Shown: positions 34,737 to 43,924 of the stretch, in pieces
Numbering within the stretch: position 1 is the stretch's first letter
Layout: each line of letters begins with the position of its first letter
Origin: Marichromatium purpuratum 984
Lineage (GTDB): Bacteria; Pseudomonadota; Gammaproteobacteria; Chromatiales; Chromatiaceae
Assembly (NCBI RefSeq): GCF_000224005.2
Contig: NZ_CP007031.1
Location: 2,509,001 to 2,573,000 of the forward strand
DNA: 64,000 nt
Direction of reading: 5' to 3'
The notes under the pieces: generated by a model
The model's input: the letters and a program-made list of their open reading frames with translations, nothing else
Databases searched by the model: none
Told to the model about the DNA's origin: nothing
Made by a program: the position numbers and the translations under genes

Positions 34737-35942
34737 CTAGCCGGATCGACGCCCCGGGTCGAGCAGCCGCCGCACGCCCTGCCCCACCCGGTCGCGCACG
34801 AAGGGCCACAGCCGCCCCTTCTCCCAGAGGATACGGGCGAACATCCGCCCCTTGTCGCGCGGCGGGATCGCCGGGTTGGGACGCGCCACCAGGGTGATCG
34901 CGCCCTGCGGACAGGCATCGAGACAGGCCGCGCAGCCGAGACAGACCGTCGGGTCGATCGCCGCATATCGCTGTGCGCGCGCCACCCCACGCAGCCCCTC
35001 GGCCAGACCGATGCACTTGACGTTGCACACCGGGAAGCAGGCACCGCAGTAGTCGCAGCGCTCGGGGTCGATCTCGGCGAGGAAAGGCGTCTTGGCGATG
35101 CCGTCGCTGAAGCCCATCTGCACCCCGGCCATCAGCTCGCAGCAGCAGCGACAGCAGTTGCAGAGGAAAGAGGGCTGCTCGCGCACGTTGTCGGTGACGT
35201 GGGTCAGTCCCAGCGAGCGCGCCAGCTCCAGCTTCTCCAGCATGGTCGGCAGGTCGCACTCGCGGGCGAAGCCCCGGCGCACCAGGAAGCGCGCGCCCTC
35301 GCCGAGCACCATGCAGATGTCCTCGACCGGCGCGCCCTTGCGACAGTGCTCGCCGAGGTGCTCCTTCTTGTGGCGGCAGTAGCAGAGGGTGACGGCGAGA
35401 TAGTCGGCCTGTTCGAGGATGGCGCGCGCGTCCTCGTAAGAGGTGATGCGCGAGTTCACCGGCACGTGCTCGTCATAGACCAGGGCGCGGGTGAGCTGGG
35501 TGGGACTGCCGAAGAACTCGGCGGGCTGACCCCCGCGCCCCTGCTCGTGCAGATACTCCGACATCAGCTGCGCCAGACGCTCGAGCGGCAACTCGGTGTC
35601 GGCGCGCCGACGCATGAAGCTGAACTCCATGAAGCCGATCAGCCCCGGCACCAACAGATAATAGGTGTGACCGGCATAGTCCATGTCCATCACCAGCCCC
35701 TTGTCGGCCATCGACTCGAGTATCGGCGCGAGCGCCTCGGCGGGTGTCCCGGTGCGCTCGACCAACTCCTCGAGCGTGGCCTCGTGCAGCGGGAAGGCGG
35801 CGCCGACCCGCGCCTCCTCGGGCGAGAACAGGATCGACAGGATCTCGCGCAGATGGGCGTTGTCGACCAGCCCGATCGGATACTGGTTGAGACGATCGAT
35901 CAGCGGGATCAGCGAGGACTTGCTACCGGCCAGATGGCCCAT
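34737..35942 (-). CDS. Iron-sulfur protein with two 4Fe-4S sites and extra Cys clusters
   Basis: A 401-residue soluble iron-sulfur protein. The N-terminal part (about 1-150) resembles a winged-helix region with LFSPEEARVGAAFPL. A central region has LCYCRHKKEHLGEHC and the dense cluster CNCCRCCCE near residue 265. Near residues 290 and 330 are two ferredoxin sites, CDYCGACFPVC and CLGCAACLDACP. This architecture appears in a family of ferredoxin-like proteins annotated only by their 4Fe-4S domain; the reaction is unknown. The start at 35942 has GGAGCC upstream. A likely role is electron transfer, possibly in anaerobic metabolism. Confidence 0.75.
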   Translation of the reverse strand: MGHLAGSKSSLIPLIDRLNQYPIGLVDNAHLREILSILFSPEEARVGAAFPLHEATLEELVERTGTPAEALAPILESMADKGLVMDMDYAGHTYYLLVPGLIGFMEFSFMRRRADTELPLERLAQLMSEYLHEQGRGGQPAEFFGSPTQLTRALVYDEHVPVNSRITSYEDARAILEQADYLAVTLCYCRHKKEHLGEHCRKGAPVEDICMVLGEGARFLVRRGFARECDLPTMLEKLELARSLGLTHVTDNVREQPSFLCNCCRCCCELMAGVQMGFSDGIAKTPFLAEIDPERCDYCGACFPVCNVKCIGLAEGLRGVARAQRYAAIDPTVCLGCAACLDACPQGAITLVARPNPAIPPRDKGRMFARILWEKGRLWPFVRDRVGQGVRRLLDPGRRSG

Positions 35943-36079
35943 GGCGGGCTCCAGATTCGAGGGTGACGGAGTGGCTATTGGAGCACGCCACGGCACGCCG
36001 GCTCAAAGGGCCGGAGCGGGCGGCGAGAGTACCCACGACGAGATAACCGTCTTGCCCGTCAATCCCCGATCATGCACAC

Positions 36080-36333
36080 CAGCCTCCCCGACTGGAGGCT
36101 GGAAGCTGATCGCTGGAAGCTGGTTTGAACCACGAAGGCGCCAAGGGCGCAAAGGGGAATAAGCCGCCAGCGACCAGCCGCCAGTAGGTGCGGACCCGCA
36201 TCGCTTGTGGCCTCCCGCCGACATCACACATCATTCACTTTGCGTGCTTCGCGGCTTTGCGGTTCAATCCTGGCGACTGGCGACTGGCGACTGGCGACTG
36301 GCGACTGGCGACTGGCGACTGGCGACTGGCGAC
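36080..36333. repeat. Dispersed repeat C: inverted core pair with nine heptamers
   Basis: A core beginning TTTGAACCACGAAGGCG (36124) and an inverted core (CTTTGCGTGCTTCGCGG, from about 36238 to 36270) are separated by about 80 bases. Nine perfect TGGCGAC heptamers follow at 36271-36333. Unlike the repeat A array the heptamer sequence is TGGCGAC, not TGGCGGC. The HDOD-GGDEF gene's stop codon begins 4 bases beyond the array. The remainder of 35943-36079 holds nothing I recognise. Confidence 0.85.
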
Positions 36334-36336
36334 TCC

Positions 36337-38325
36337 CTACTCCATCCAGGCTGCGACCACGCGATTGCGACCCGTTTCCTTGGCGCGATAGAGGGCGCGG
36401 TCGGCGGCGGCGATCAACGCCTTGGGACTCGCTTGGGCGGAGTCGTAGAGCGCTACCCCGATGCTGGCGGTCAGGGCATGGCCGGGGAAGCGTTCACCGA
36501 GAAGCTGGCCTCGACGCTCGATCTGGTGGCGGATGCGCTCGGCATAGTTGAGCGCCCCGCTGCCACCGGTGTCGTGGAGCACGAAGAGGAACTCCTCGCC
36601 ACCGTAGCGGGCGAGGAAATCGCTCGGTCGGGTCAGCCCGCGCATGGTGTCGGCGACGATCCGCAGCACGTCATCGCCGGTTTGGTGGCCGAAACGGTCG
36701 TTGAAATCCTTGAAACGGTCGATATCGAGCAACCCCAGGGCGAACCCGCGCCCCGACTCGGCGCTCTGGGCGAAAGTGCTGTCGAGGTACTCGTCGATCA
36801 CGCTGCGATTGTGCAACAGGGTGAGCGCATCGATCTGCGCCCGGGTCCGCTCGCGGGCGAAGGTCTGACTGCGTTCGATCGCGATCCCCAACTCGCCGGC
36901 GACCAGTCCCACCTCTTCGAGCAGACGCAGGGGAAACGGCTGTTCGCCGCCGAGCCACAACACCCCGAGGATGCGACCATTGCCCAGCACCGGCACCGCA
37001 GCGGCCTGCTTCAGCCCGAGCCGATCGAGTAGCGGCAGGTTCTCCGGCGTATTCGGCACCAGTACCGGCTGGCGCGCTCGCAGCGCGCGCACCAGATCAC
37101 CGGAGAGCATCGGAATGCTCAGCTCGATCGGCTCGGCCTCGCGCATCAGCAACGCCCGTGGCAGAGCGTGAGTGGTCACCAGGCTGCGACGGCGCGCCTT
37201 GATCTGCATCATCAGCAGCTGGTCGATGCCGAACTCGGCGCGCAACGCCTCCAGGGTGGAGGGAATGAACTCGTCGGGTTCCAGGCTGTGATGCGGCGCG
37301 GTATGGCTGCTGCGTCCACCGTGCGGCAGCGGTGGCGCATCATGGCGACACAGCCCGATGGCGGTGTTCACCATGTTCGCGCGCAACTGCATCACCGAAG
37401 GGAAGCGGACCCCGTAGAAGCCGCCGATCTCGCCCACCTCGCGATCGGCTTGGGCGAGCAGCTCGGCCAGATCGAGCTGGTCGAGCGCGATCAGCGCCGG
37501 GACCTCGGGCGCGAGCAGCGGACAGCCGACCAGATCGACCGAACCGATCCCCTGGGTCCAGGCGATGAAGTCGGCCAAGGAGACGATCGCCACCTCGCGC
37601 GCGCGCTCAACGTCGAGACCACTGTCGGCGATCGCACAATGGTGCAGCGACTGCACCCGGCAGATCAGCTCCGGCAGATCCCAGTCTGCGCACACCACCG
37701 CGCCGACCTGATCGTGCGAGACTCCGAAGAAGGTCTGCTCGTCGTCGCGGATGGGGTTACCCGAGTTGGTCACCGCGGCGAGGAAATCGCTGTAACGCAC
37801 CCGGCCGTGCGACTCGAGGATCACCTTGCCGAGATCGTGCAGCAGCCCGGCGGCATAGAGCGCGTCGGGGTCGGGGTGGCCGACGCGCTCACCGATGCTG
37901 CGGCTGAGGATGGCGACCAGCAGACAGTGCTGCCAGAAGTAGACGCGATCGAACCCCCCCTGCCCGCCGCGCCCCACCATGCCCTCGAAGAACAGCGCGT
38001 GCAGCGCTGCCTGACGGACCGCCGAAAAGCCCAGCAGAGTGACCGCGCGCGAGATCGAGCGGATACGTCGGGGAAAGCCGTAGAAGGCGGAGTTGACGAC
38101 CTGCAGCACCTTGGCGGTGAGCGCGGGCTCGGTCTCGATCACCCGCGAGATGGCGGCGATATCGCTGCTCTCGTCGTTGGTCAGACGCAGCAGCTTGACC
38201 GCCGCTGCCGGTGCCGGCGGCAACTCGCTGACATCACCGCGCAGGGCCGTGCGCACCGCCCGCGCGGTCCACTCGGGATCATCCATGCAGCGCCGGCCCC
38301 GTATCGCAAAATCGGCTGGAGACAT
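36337..38325 (-). CDS. HDOD-GAF-GGDEF diguanylate cyclase-like protein
   Basis: A 662-residue three-domain signalling protein. An HDOD domain lies at about 20-270 (LPPAPAAAVKLLRL, VNSAFYGFPRRI, LLHDLGKVILESH), a GAF-like domain at about 320-470 (LVPNTPENLPLLDRLG, AAAVPVLGNGRILGVLWLGG), and a GGDEF domain from about 490 with the active motif RYGGEEF near 573. The intact GGEEF signature suggests it makes cyclic di-GMP. The GAF domain would sense a small ligand. Start at 38325 (MSPADFA) or 38286 (MDDPEW). Its stop abuts the heptamer array. Confidence 0.87.
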   Translation of the reverse strand: MSPADFAIRGRRCMDDPEWTARAVRTALRGDVSELPPAPAAAVKLLRLTNDESSDIAAISRVIETEPALTAKVLQVVNSAFYGFPRRIRSISRAVTLLGFSAVRQAALHALFFEGMVGRGGQGGFDRVYFWQHCLLVAILSRSIGERVGHPDPDALYAAGLLHDLGKVILESHGRVRYSDFLAAVTNSGNPIRDDEQTFFGVSHDQVGAVVCADWDLPELICRVQSLHHCAIADSGLDVERAREVAIVSLADFIAWTQGIGSVDLVGCPLLAPEVPALIALDQLDLAELLAQADREVGEIGGFYGVRFPSVMQLRANMVNTAIGLCRHDAPPLPHGGRSSHTAPHHSLEPDEFIPSTLEALRAEFGIDQLLMMQIKARRRSLVTTHALPRALLMREAEPIELSIPMLSGDLVRALRARQPVLVPNTPENLPLLDRLGLKQAAAVPVLGNGRILGVLWLGGEQPFPLRLLEEVGLVAGELGIAIERSQTFARERTRAQIDALTLLHNRSVIDEYLDSTFAQSAESGRGFALGLLDIDRFKDFNDRFGHQTGDDVLRIVADTMRGLTRPSDFLARYGGEEFLFVLHDTGGSGALNYAERIRHQIERRGQLLGERFPGHALTASIGVALYDSAQASPKALIAAADRALYRAKETGRNRVVAAWME

Positions 38326-38678
38326 CGAATCATCTCTATCCTTGGCGCGCCCACCGCCTGCCGGAGGCCTGATGGACACTATTCCTGCTCAACCACAGCA
38401 TAATCACGCACTGGACTCCATCCCTGAAAGACCAGCATCGCATGACTGGCAACGAAAGCGGCACAGTATACCGGGCGTTGACGCCCGAGGAACTCCGGCG
38501 AGCGGCAACAGCATCGGAAGCCCCGCCGAGCGGCAACGTTCCGACGCACCTTATCGTGGTCTAGCCGAGATGCGAATGACTGACAAGCTTATCCGACGTA
38601 CCCCGAGACCAGCCCGCGACGCGCGAGCACCGTCGGCGAACCGCCGATCGGACAACCATGCCATCCATCCGCCAACCA
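38326..38678. other. Intergenic region between HDOD-GGDEF gene and CRISPR array
   Basis: A 353-base gap. It would hold the promoter of the leftward HDOD-GAF-GGDEF gene and the trailer end of the CRISPR array. I see no gene with supporting features; the reading frames that cross it run into the array. Confidence 0.5.
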
Positions 38679-39269
38679 CAACGAAGCCCTCCCGAGGGAG
38701 GGATGAGTGCTCCACACACCGTGCCTAACGGCAATCCGGCATCCTACAACGAAGCCCTCCTGCGGGAGGGATGAGTCGCGTCCAGGGTGTTGATGGTTTC
38801 GACGCGAGCAGCCCTTCAACGAAGCCCTCCCGCGGGAGGGATGAGTCGTGGCGGATGCCGCCGTCGGCGAGTTCGAGCGCCTCCTTCAACGAAGCCCTCC
38901 CGCGGGAGGGATGAGTCGTTCGATGTCACTGAAATACTTCAAGTTTTGCTCCCTCCTTCAACGAAGCCCTCCCGCGGGAGGGATGAGTCGCGAGCACGCT
39001 GGTTCGGTTGATAGCGGTGCTCAGCCTTCAACGAAGCCCTCCCGCGGGAGGGATGAGTCCCGAACGCGAGGATGAGCAGGAGGGCGCTAGGGATCCTTCA
39101 ACGAAGCCCTCCCGCGGGAGGGATGAGTCGCGAGGCCGCGCCCACGGCCACCCCCAACGTGGTCCTTCAACGAAGCCCTCCCGCGGGAGGGATGAGTCCA
39201 GCGAGGCCGCGCCCACAGCGACCCCGAGCGTGGTCCTTCAACGAAGCCCTCCCGCGGGAGGGATGAGTC
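38679..39269 (-). CRISPR. Type I-G CRISPR array, nine repeats, eight spacers
   Basis: Nine repeats with a spacing of 68-72 bases. The plus-strand consensus starts CCTTCAACGAAG, has the perfect palindrome CCCTCCCGCGGGAGGG, and ends ATGAGTC (35 bases). CAACG anchors lie at 38679, 38747, 38817, 38887, 38959, 39029, 39099, 39168 and 39239. Spacers are about 34-38 bases. The leftmost two repeats are degenerate (CCCGAGGG and CCTGCGGG), and the rightmost seven are identical, so the leader is on the right, beside the cas genes, and the crRNA is read on the minus strand. Two adjacent spacers (39130-39163 and 39199-39234) are nearly identical. Confidence 0.97.
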
Positions 39270-39434
39270 TGCGTGTCTTCAAGTCGCCACGCAGCCAGGA
39301 AAAAACTCCCGATTTTCGCGAACTCCTGGGTAAATCGACGCAAACGCTCGTTCGAGATCGAATCAAATCGCACAAGTCTTTGTTTCGTAAAACAACCTGA
39401 TCTGCGTGAACCTCCCAGGGTTTTGCCGGTCACT
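39270..39434 (-). promoter_or_regulatory. CRISPR leader region
   Basis: A 165-base stretch between the last identical repeat and the csb3 stop. It is AT-richer than its surroundings, with TTTTACGAAACAAAGAC and GATTTGATTCGATC on the minus strand, and has no gene. Its position next to the least diverged repeats identifies it as the leader, containing the crRNA promoter. Confidence 0.72.
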
Positions 39435-40241
39435 TCAGGTTCGCGCAACAGCGGGGCGCGCCCAGCCGAGCACCTTGCCGAACTTGCCGCCACTGAGCAA
39501 GGCCGCTGACCAGTAGGTGACCCCCAGCGCCTCGCGCTCCCGATGCGCCAACCGCTCACCGCCCAGGATCAGCGCGCGCAACATCTCGCACCCGACCCAC
39601 TCGGCACAGACCGGATAGCGCCACTCCCGGGGTGACATGCCGACGGTGCGCCCGTTGACCATCGGCCACAGCGGCAACGATTCCCAGGCCAGCCAATAGG
39701 CCCCGGCGACGCCGAACTTGGGGGTGCTGGAGACATCGCGAGGCGAGGCTGCGGGGTCGATCCGCGCCGCCGCGTCCCAACCCCAGGCAATCACCTTGTC
39801 GGCGTAGCGCCAGGGACCGAACAGCGCCTCTTGGAGCGCGGCACCGACATCATCACGCCGAGCCAGCGCAGCCATGACATCGCGCGCATTGGCGACGAAG
39901 CGATGCCGCCCCCCGAGCAGCAGCAGGCCGGTATCACGAACACCGTCCGCACGCTCGGCGGCATAGGCCGCCAGCCACTCGGACGGGATCTCCTCGGACA
40001 GGCGCCGGAACCCTTCGACACCTCCGATATTGTTGTCGCGCGGATCATCCAGCCGGGTGTGTTCCGGCGCGGCCAGTCGCGCCGGCAGCAGCGCCGCCAG
40101 GCGTGCGACGGGATCGCCCTCGCACTCCAGCTCGGGATGCACATCGCGCCAGCGCAGGCGTGCCTCGGGCAGCAGGCGCAGGACACCGTAGGCGGCCATC
40201 ACCGCCACCGGATTATTCGCTCGTAGCGCCGTCAGTCGCAC
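39435..40241 (-). CDS. csb3: CRISPR-associated Csb3/Csx17-like subunit (Cas8-type)
   Basis: A 268-residue protein in the position of the Cas8-like large subunit. Its start RLTALRANNPVAVMAAYGVL resembles the N-terminus of Csb3/Csx17 proteins of type I-G, which open with a similar L-x-x-x-x-P-x-x-x-x-A-Y-G-V-L-R-L pattern. The rest has no motif I recognise. The start is a GTG at 40241: a GAGGAGG site lies 7 bases upstream and the frame overlaps the end of cas3 by 10 bases. The long frame to 40391 is an antisense-like extension over cas3. In the complex it would help recognise the target and open the DNA duplex. Confidence 0.72.
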   Translation of the reverse strand: MRLTALRANNPVAVMAAYGVLRLLPEARLRWRDVHPELECEGDPVARLAALLPARLAAPEHTRLDDPRDNNIGGVEGFRRLSEEIPSEWLAAYAAERADGVRDTGLLLLGGRHRFVANARDVMAALARRDDVGAALQEALFGPWRYADKVIAWGWDAAARIDPAASPRDVSSTPKFGVAGAYWLAWESLPLWPMVNGRTVGMSPREWRYPVCAEWVGCEMLRALILGGERLAHREREALGVTYWSAALLSGGKFGKVLGWARPAVART

Positions 40242-42655
40242 CGCTGTTCCTCCTCGCTCACGCTCCAATCGGCCAGCCGCAACAAGGCCTCCAGATAAGC
40301 TAGCCCCCAGGGGCCGAACCGTCGTTGCAGCGTCGCGAACACCTCGGGCCAGTCGTCGAGGCGGTGCCACAGCGCGGGGTCCGGCGCGCACGGCAGCAGA
40401 GGCCGACCGTGGCCGTGATGGGCACCGACGAGATGACGCAGCAGCGGCTCGCGCTGCCGCGCCGCCGAGGCCATCTCGTGTCGCCAGCCACGCGGCAGCG
40501 TCAACCAGCCGTGATCGCCCCCCGGCCCCTTGGCCAGTGGGGTGTCGATGTCACCGCCGACCACCGCCTGCCAACGCGGATCGGCCTTGCCGAGATCATG
40601 GCCGCAGCCCGCCCGACGCAGCACGTCGACCAGCTCACCATCGAGCCCGACACCACGGGCGAACGCCTCCGCCCGCGCGCCGACCGTGCCCGAATGGTCG
40701 GCCAGCGCCACGGGTCTGAATGCGCCGTCGCTGCTCCAGGCCGACTCGGCCAGCACCACGCAGCCGCGTGCATGGGCGAGCACTCGCCCCGGTCGTTGCA
40801 GCCCGGCCCGACGCGCCAGCGCCCGCCACTGTTCGGTGGTGGTCGTCTCGGCGTCGAGCAATGCCAGGATCTCCTCGGCCAGCTCGGGATGGACCTTGGG
40901 GTGGAGCCGTACCCGCCGCTCGCCGTCACCGAGATCGACCACCGTGGCCGAGGAATCGGGCGCCCAGCCATAACGGTCGCAGCCACCGACCTCGGGGGAC
41001 AGGACCAGGGTATCGCCGACGCGTACCTCGGTGATCGACACCCGGCTGACCGTCTCGCCATCCCAACGCCACAGCGGCCTCCCCCACCGCTCGGTGTCTC
41101 TCGGGTGCTGCGCCGATACCGTGCCCTCGACATCGGCGATGTCGGCATTCCATCGACGCAGCGCATGGAGGGGAACGGCCAACAGCTCGTGGCGTATCGG
41201 CGGCGCCAGGCGCAGCGCAGCGCTCGGGTCGGGATCGGCCAGCTCGGCGCGCCAGCAGAGATAGACGTCCGGCGTCCCGCGCTCCCAGCCGTGCAGCCAG
41301 GGAGCGACCTCGACCCCGTGGGGGATGCCAGTACGCGAGAGCATCTCGACATGAGCATCGAGCAGCAACGGCGAGGCCGGCGCGGACTCCTCCGGGGGTG
41401 GCTCGGCGTCCATCAGCGCCGCCATCGTCACCAGCCCGAAGTCGACATGCTTGGGCTTGCCACTGGCAACCTTCGAGAGCCAGCGCCAGGCATCGTCGAC
41501 GGCCGGGCCGTACACCGGATCGTGCTTGTCCAGTCGATGGACGATGGCCATCGGCGCGGAACCCAGCGCCCCGACCCGGTTGAGCCGCCCGGCGCGCTGA
41601 CGCAGCGCCGAGAGCGGCGCGCACTCGGTCACCAAGGCGTCGAGATCGAGGTCGGCGCCGACCTCGATGGTCTGGGTGGCCACCACGTAGAGCGGCGCGC
41701 GCCCCGCCTCGCGACGACCCACCGCGATGCGTGGCAGAGTCGTCTCCAGCAAGGCGGCGCGATCGCCGGGGCGCACCCGACCGGTCAGCAGCACCGCCTC
41801 GTCCTCGGCATGCAGCGCCTCGAACACCGCGCGCGCCCGCGCCACCTGGTTGCAGACCACGCCGATCACCCCGGCCCCCGCCGCCCGCATCGCCCGCGCC
41901 TCGGTGACGAGCGCCCGCTCACGCCGCGCGTCCTTGCGCAACTTCACCAACCGCGCCGGCTTGGCGCCACGCAGCCGCGAGGCGAGCACCGGGTGCGCAA
42001 GATCGGCGTCGGTGAGCCCGTGTGTGCGCTCGCCCGTCCAGGTCGCGGACATCACCAGCACCCGCCAGGGCAACGTGATCGCCTCCCCGCGCAGCGCCTG
42101 GATATGCGCGAGCGTGCGCAGGAAGGGCTGCGCCAGATGCACCTCGTCGAGCACGAACAGCACATCGTTGCCGAGCAGCCCGGCATGGATCGGCGCCGAC
42201 CGGGGCGAGACGCCGTAGCCGGAGAACAGCAACCGCGAGCCGACCTGATCGATGGTGGAGACGAGCACCGCGGGGCGTCGCGGATCGGCCAGCCAGTCCT
42301 CGTCGATGGTGATGCCGCCGCGTAGCCGGGCGAGCCCGGGGCGATCGGACACCGGCAGGGAATCGATCAGCCGCTCGACATAATCACCGACCCCGTCGAC
42401 CACCAGCCGTCGGTCGATGACATAGACCAGGCGGCGCGGCACCACGCCGTGGCCGCGCAGCCGCGCCCACAGCCAGACGTCGACGATCGCGGTCTTGCCG
42501 CACCCGGTCGGCGCGCTCAACGCCTCGGGCCAGTCGCCGGCGGCGACACGCGCGGCGAGGGCCGACTGCCAGGGAAAGGGCGGATAGCCGTGGCGTTGCC
42601 GGTACCAGCGATCGAAGTCGGCCGACTCGGCGGTCTGCTCGCGCGTCGTGGTCAT
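40232..42655 (-). CDS. cas3: CRISPR helicase-nuclease Cas3 (C-terminal HD)
   Basis: An 807-residue Cas3. The helicase core has PTGCGKT at 49-55, DEVH at 170-173, an SAT-like VMSATW and the motif VI QRAGRLNRVG. The HD nuclease domain is at the C-terminus: HDLGKADPRW at about 686, a HEMAS segment, and AHHGHGRP. Type I-G Cas3 proteins have this helicase-then-HD order, the reverse of most type I enzymes. It would unwind and degrade invader DNA recognised by the Cascade complex. Its start overlaps the csb2 stop (ATGA) and it is followed by csb3 with a 10-base overlap. Confidence 0.93.
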   Translation of the reverse strand: MTTTREQTAESADFDRWYRQRHGYPPFPWQSALAARVAAGDWPEALSAPTGCGKTAIVDVWLWARLRGHGVVPRRLVYVIDRRLVVDGVGDYVERLIDSLPVSDRPGLARLRGGITIDEDWLADPRRPAVLVSTIDQVGSRLLFSGYGVSPRSAPIHAGLLGNDVLFVLDEVHLAQPFLRTLAHIQALRGEAITLPWRVLVMSATWTGERTHGLTDADLAHPVLASRLRGAKPARLVKLRKDARRERALVTEARAMRAAGAGVIGVVCNQVARARAVFEALHAEDEAVLLTGRVRPGDRAALLETTLPRIAVGRREAGRAPLYVVATQTIEVGADLDLDALVTECAPLSALRQRAGRLNRVGALGSAPMAIVHRLDKHDPVYGPAVDDAWRWLSKVASGKPKHVDFGLVTMAALMDAEPPPEESAPASPLLLDAHVEMLSRTGIPHGVEVAPWLHGWERGTPDVYLCWRAELADPDPSAALRLAPPIRHELLAVPLHALRRWNADIADVEGTVSAQHPRDTERWGRPLWRWDGETVSRVSITEVRVGDTLVLSPEVGGCDRYGWAPDSSATVVDLGDGERRVRLHPKVHPELAEEILALLDAETTTTEQWRALARRAGLQRPGRVLAHARGCVVLAESAWSSDGAFRPVALADHSGTVGARAEAFARGVGLDGELVDVLRRAGCGHDLGKADPRWQAVVGGDIDTPLAKGPGGDHGWLTLPRGWRHEMASAARQREPLLRHLVGAHHGHGRPLLPCAPDPALWHRLDDWPEVFATLQRRFGPWGLAYLEALLRLADWSVSEEEQRCD

Positions 42656-43923
42656 GCCCCGTCCTCCGGTCGCATCAGCCCCATGCCGAAGTGACGCTCG
42701 CGCCCGATCAGCAGCGGCCCGGCGACGGCGCGATCGAACCCCAGCGCCACATGCATCCAGCGATGGCGGCCACGCGGGCGGAAGTCGCGGGCGACCGGCA
42801 CGCCGATGAACGGCCCCTGCTGACCGACCCGCACCTCGATCGGACGCGGGTAGCCGGCCATCTCCACCGAGTCGGCGATCAGCCGTTCCACCGCCTCCCC
42901 CTTCTTGGGATGACGGTCGAGCACCACCGGGGTGACGCTCGCCCAACGGGTCGCGGCACGCGCCCAGGTGGCGCGGTGCAGACCGGCCGGCGGCGGCCGA
43001 TGCGCGGGCTGTCGCGACAGCTCGACCCGCATCCCGTCGACCTGGAGATGGCGCACCCCAGCGAGCGCCAGGGCGCACTGGGCACGCGCGTCCTCGTCGA
43101 TCCCACGCGGCAACCACAGCCCCAATCCCAACACCTGACCACGCGCATGCCGATGACCGACGTGCGGCAGCACGCACCAGGCGGCGTGGGCACCGTCGTG
43201 TCCGTGCAGTAACGGTGAGGCGTCATCGCCGGCGATGCTCAGCACCGCGGCCCGCAGCGCCGCGGCGAGCCGGGCGGCACGGCGGATGGAGAGTTCACGC
43301 CCCGGTCGCAGTACCAGCAGCTCACCCCAGGGCGAGGGCCGACGACGCACGCGCGAATCGGCGTAGGCCACCAGCGGTGCGATCGGTGCTCGCAGCCCGG
43401 CCTCGAAGGCCGCGTCGAGTTCGTCCAACCGCCCTTGCTGGGGCACACGCAGGAATCGATCACCGTCGGCGTCCGGCACCAGGCGCCGGGGCAGCTCCGG
43501 CGGCTCATCGAGCACCGTGCACGAAACCGGGCTCTTGGCTCGCCCGAGATAATCGACCTCGGCGGCAATCGCCGCGATCGGCGCACGCAACTCGGCGGGC
43601 ACACCCGGCCAGCACATCACCACCGGATCGCGAATCTCGACCATGCAGGGGTCGTACTTGGCCACCCGGGTCTGCTTGGCCTTGTAGGCGGCCGGCACAT
43701 AGAGGGTGCCATGACGCGCGCGCCGCGCCGGGCCGAAGCGCAACTCCGGCGCCACCCCCTCGAGTGCACGTAGCGGCGCGGGGTCCTGACCGCTCTCGTA
43801 GGCACCGGCAACCAACCCTTGAAAGGTCCGATCCACCGCCAGGGGCCACTCCGGCTCGCTCGGCGCCATCGGGTCGGCGGCGTGGTAGCACCCGTTGAGT
43901 AAATCCATCTGCAGCGTCAGCAT
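42652..43923 (-). CDS. csb2: CRISPR-associated Csb2 (Cas5-Cas6 fusion)
   Basis: A 423-residue protein of the GSU0054/Csb2 family, a marker of type I-G. The N-terminal half would form the Cas5-like part (LQMDLLNGCYHAADP, then a basic RVRRRPSPWGELLVLRPG). The C-terminal half ends with the Gly-rich loop LIGRERHFGMGLMRP, like the G-loop of Cas6 endonucleases, so it would process the crRNA and bind its 5' handle. HAARH-type His residues in VGHRHARGQ could take part in catalysis. Its start is one base after the csb1 stop. Confidence 0.88.
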   Translation of the reverse strand: MLTLQMDLLNGCYHAADPMAPSEPEWPLAVDRTFQGLVAGAYESGQDPAPLRALEGVAPELRFGPARRARHGTLYVPAAYKAKQTRVAKYDPCMVEIRDPVVMCWPGVPAELRAPIAAIAAEVDYLGRAKSPVSCTVLDEPPELPRRLVPDADGDRFLRVPQQGRLDELDAAFEAGLRAPIAPLVAYADSRVRRRPSPWGELLVLRPGRELSIRRAARLAAALRAAVLSIAGDDASPLLHGHDGAHAAWCVLPHVGHRHARGQVLGLGLWLPRGIDEDARAQCALALAGVRHLQVDGMRVELSRQPAHRPPPAGLHRATWARAATRWASVTPVVLDRHPKKGEAVERLIADSVEMAGYPRPIEVRVGQQGPFIGVPVARDFRPRGRHRWMHVALGFDRAVAGPLLIGRERHFGMGLMRPEDGA

Positions 43924-43924
43924 G

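Noticed and set aside
38341-38700. tRNA-Lys 3' end copy near the array as an island attachment site
   Set aside because: The best match I found to the tRNA end (GGCGCGCCCA near 38344) shares too few bases to support an attachment site, and no integrase is present.
40242-40391. A longer csb3 start at 40391
   Set aside because: It is antisense-like over cas3 in composition. The GTG at 40241 has a strong GAGGAGG site 7 bases upstream and fits the family start.
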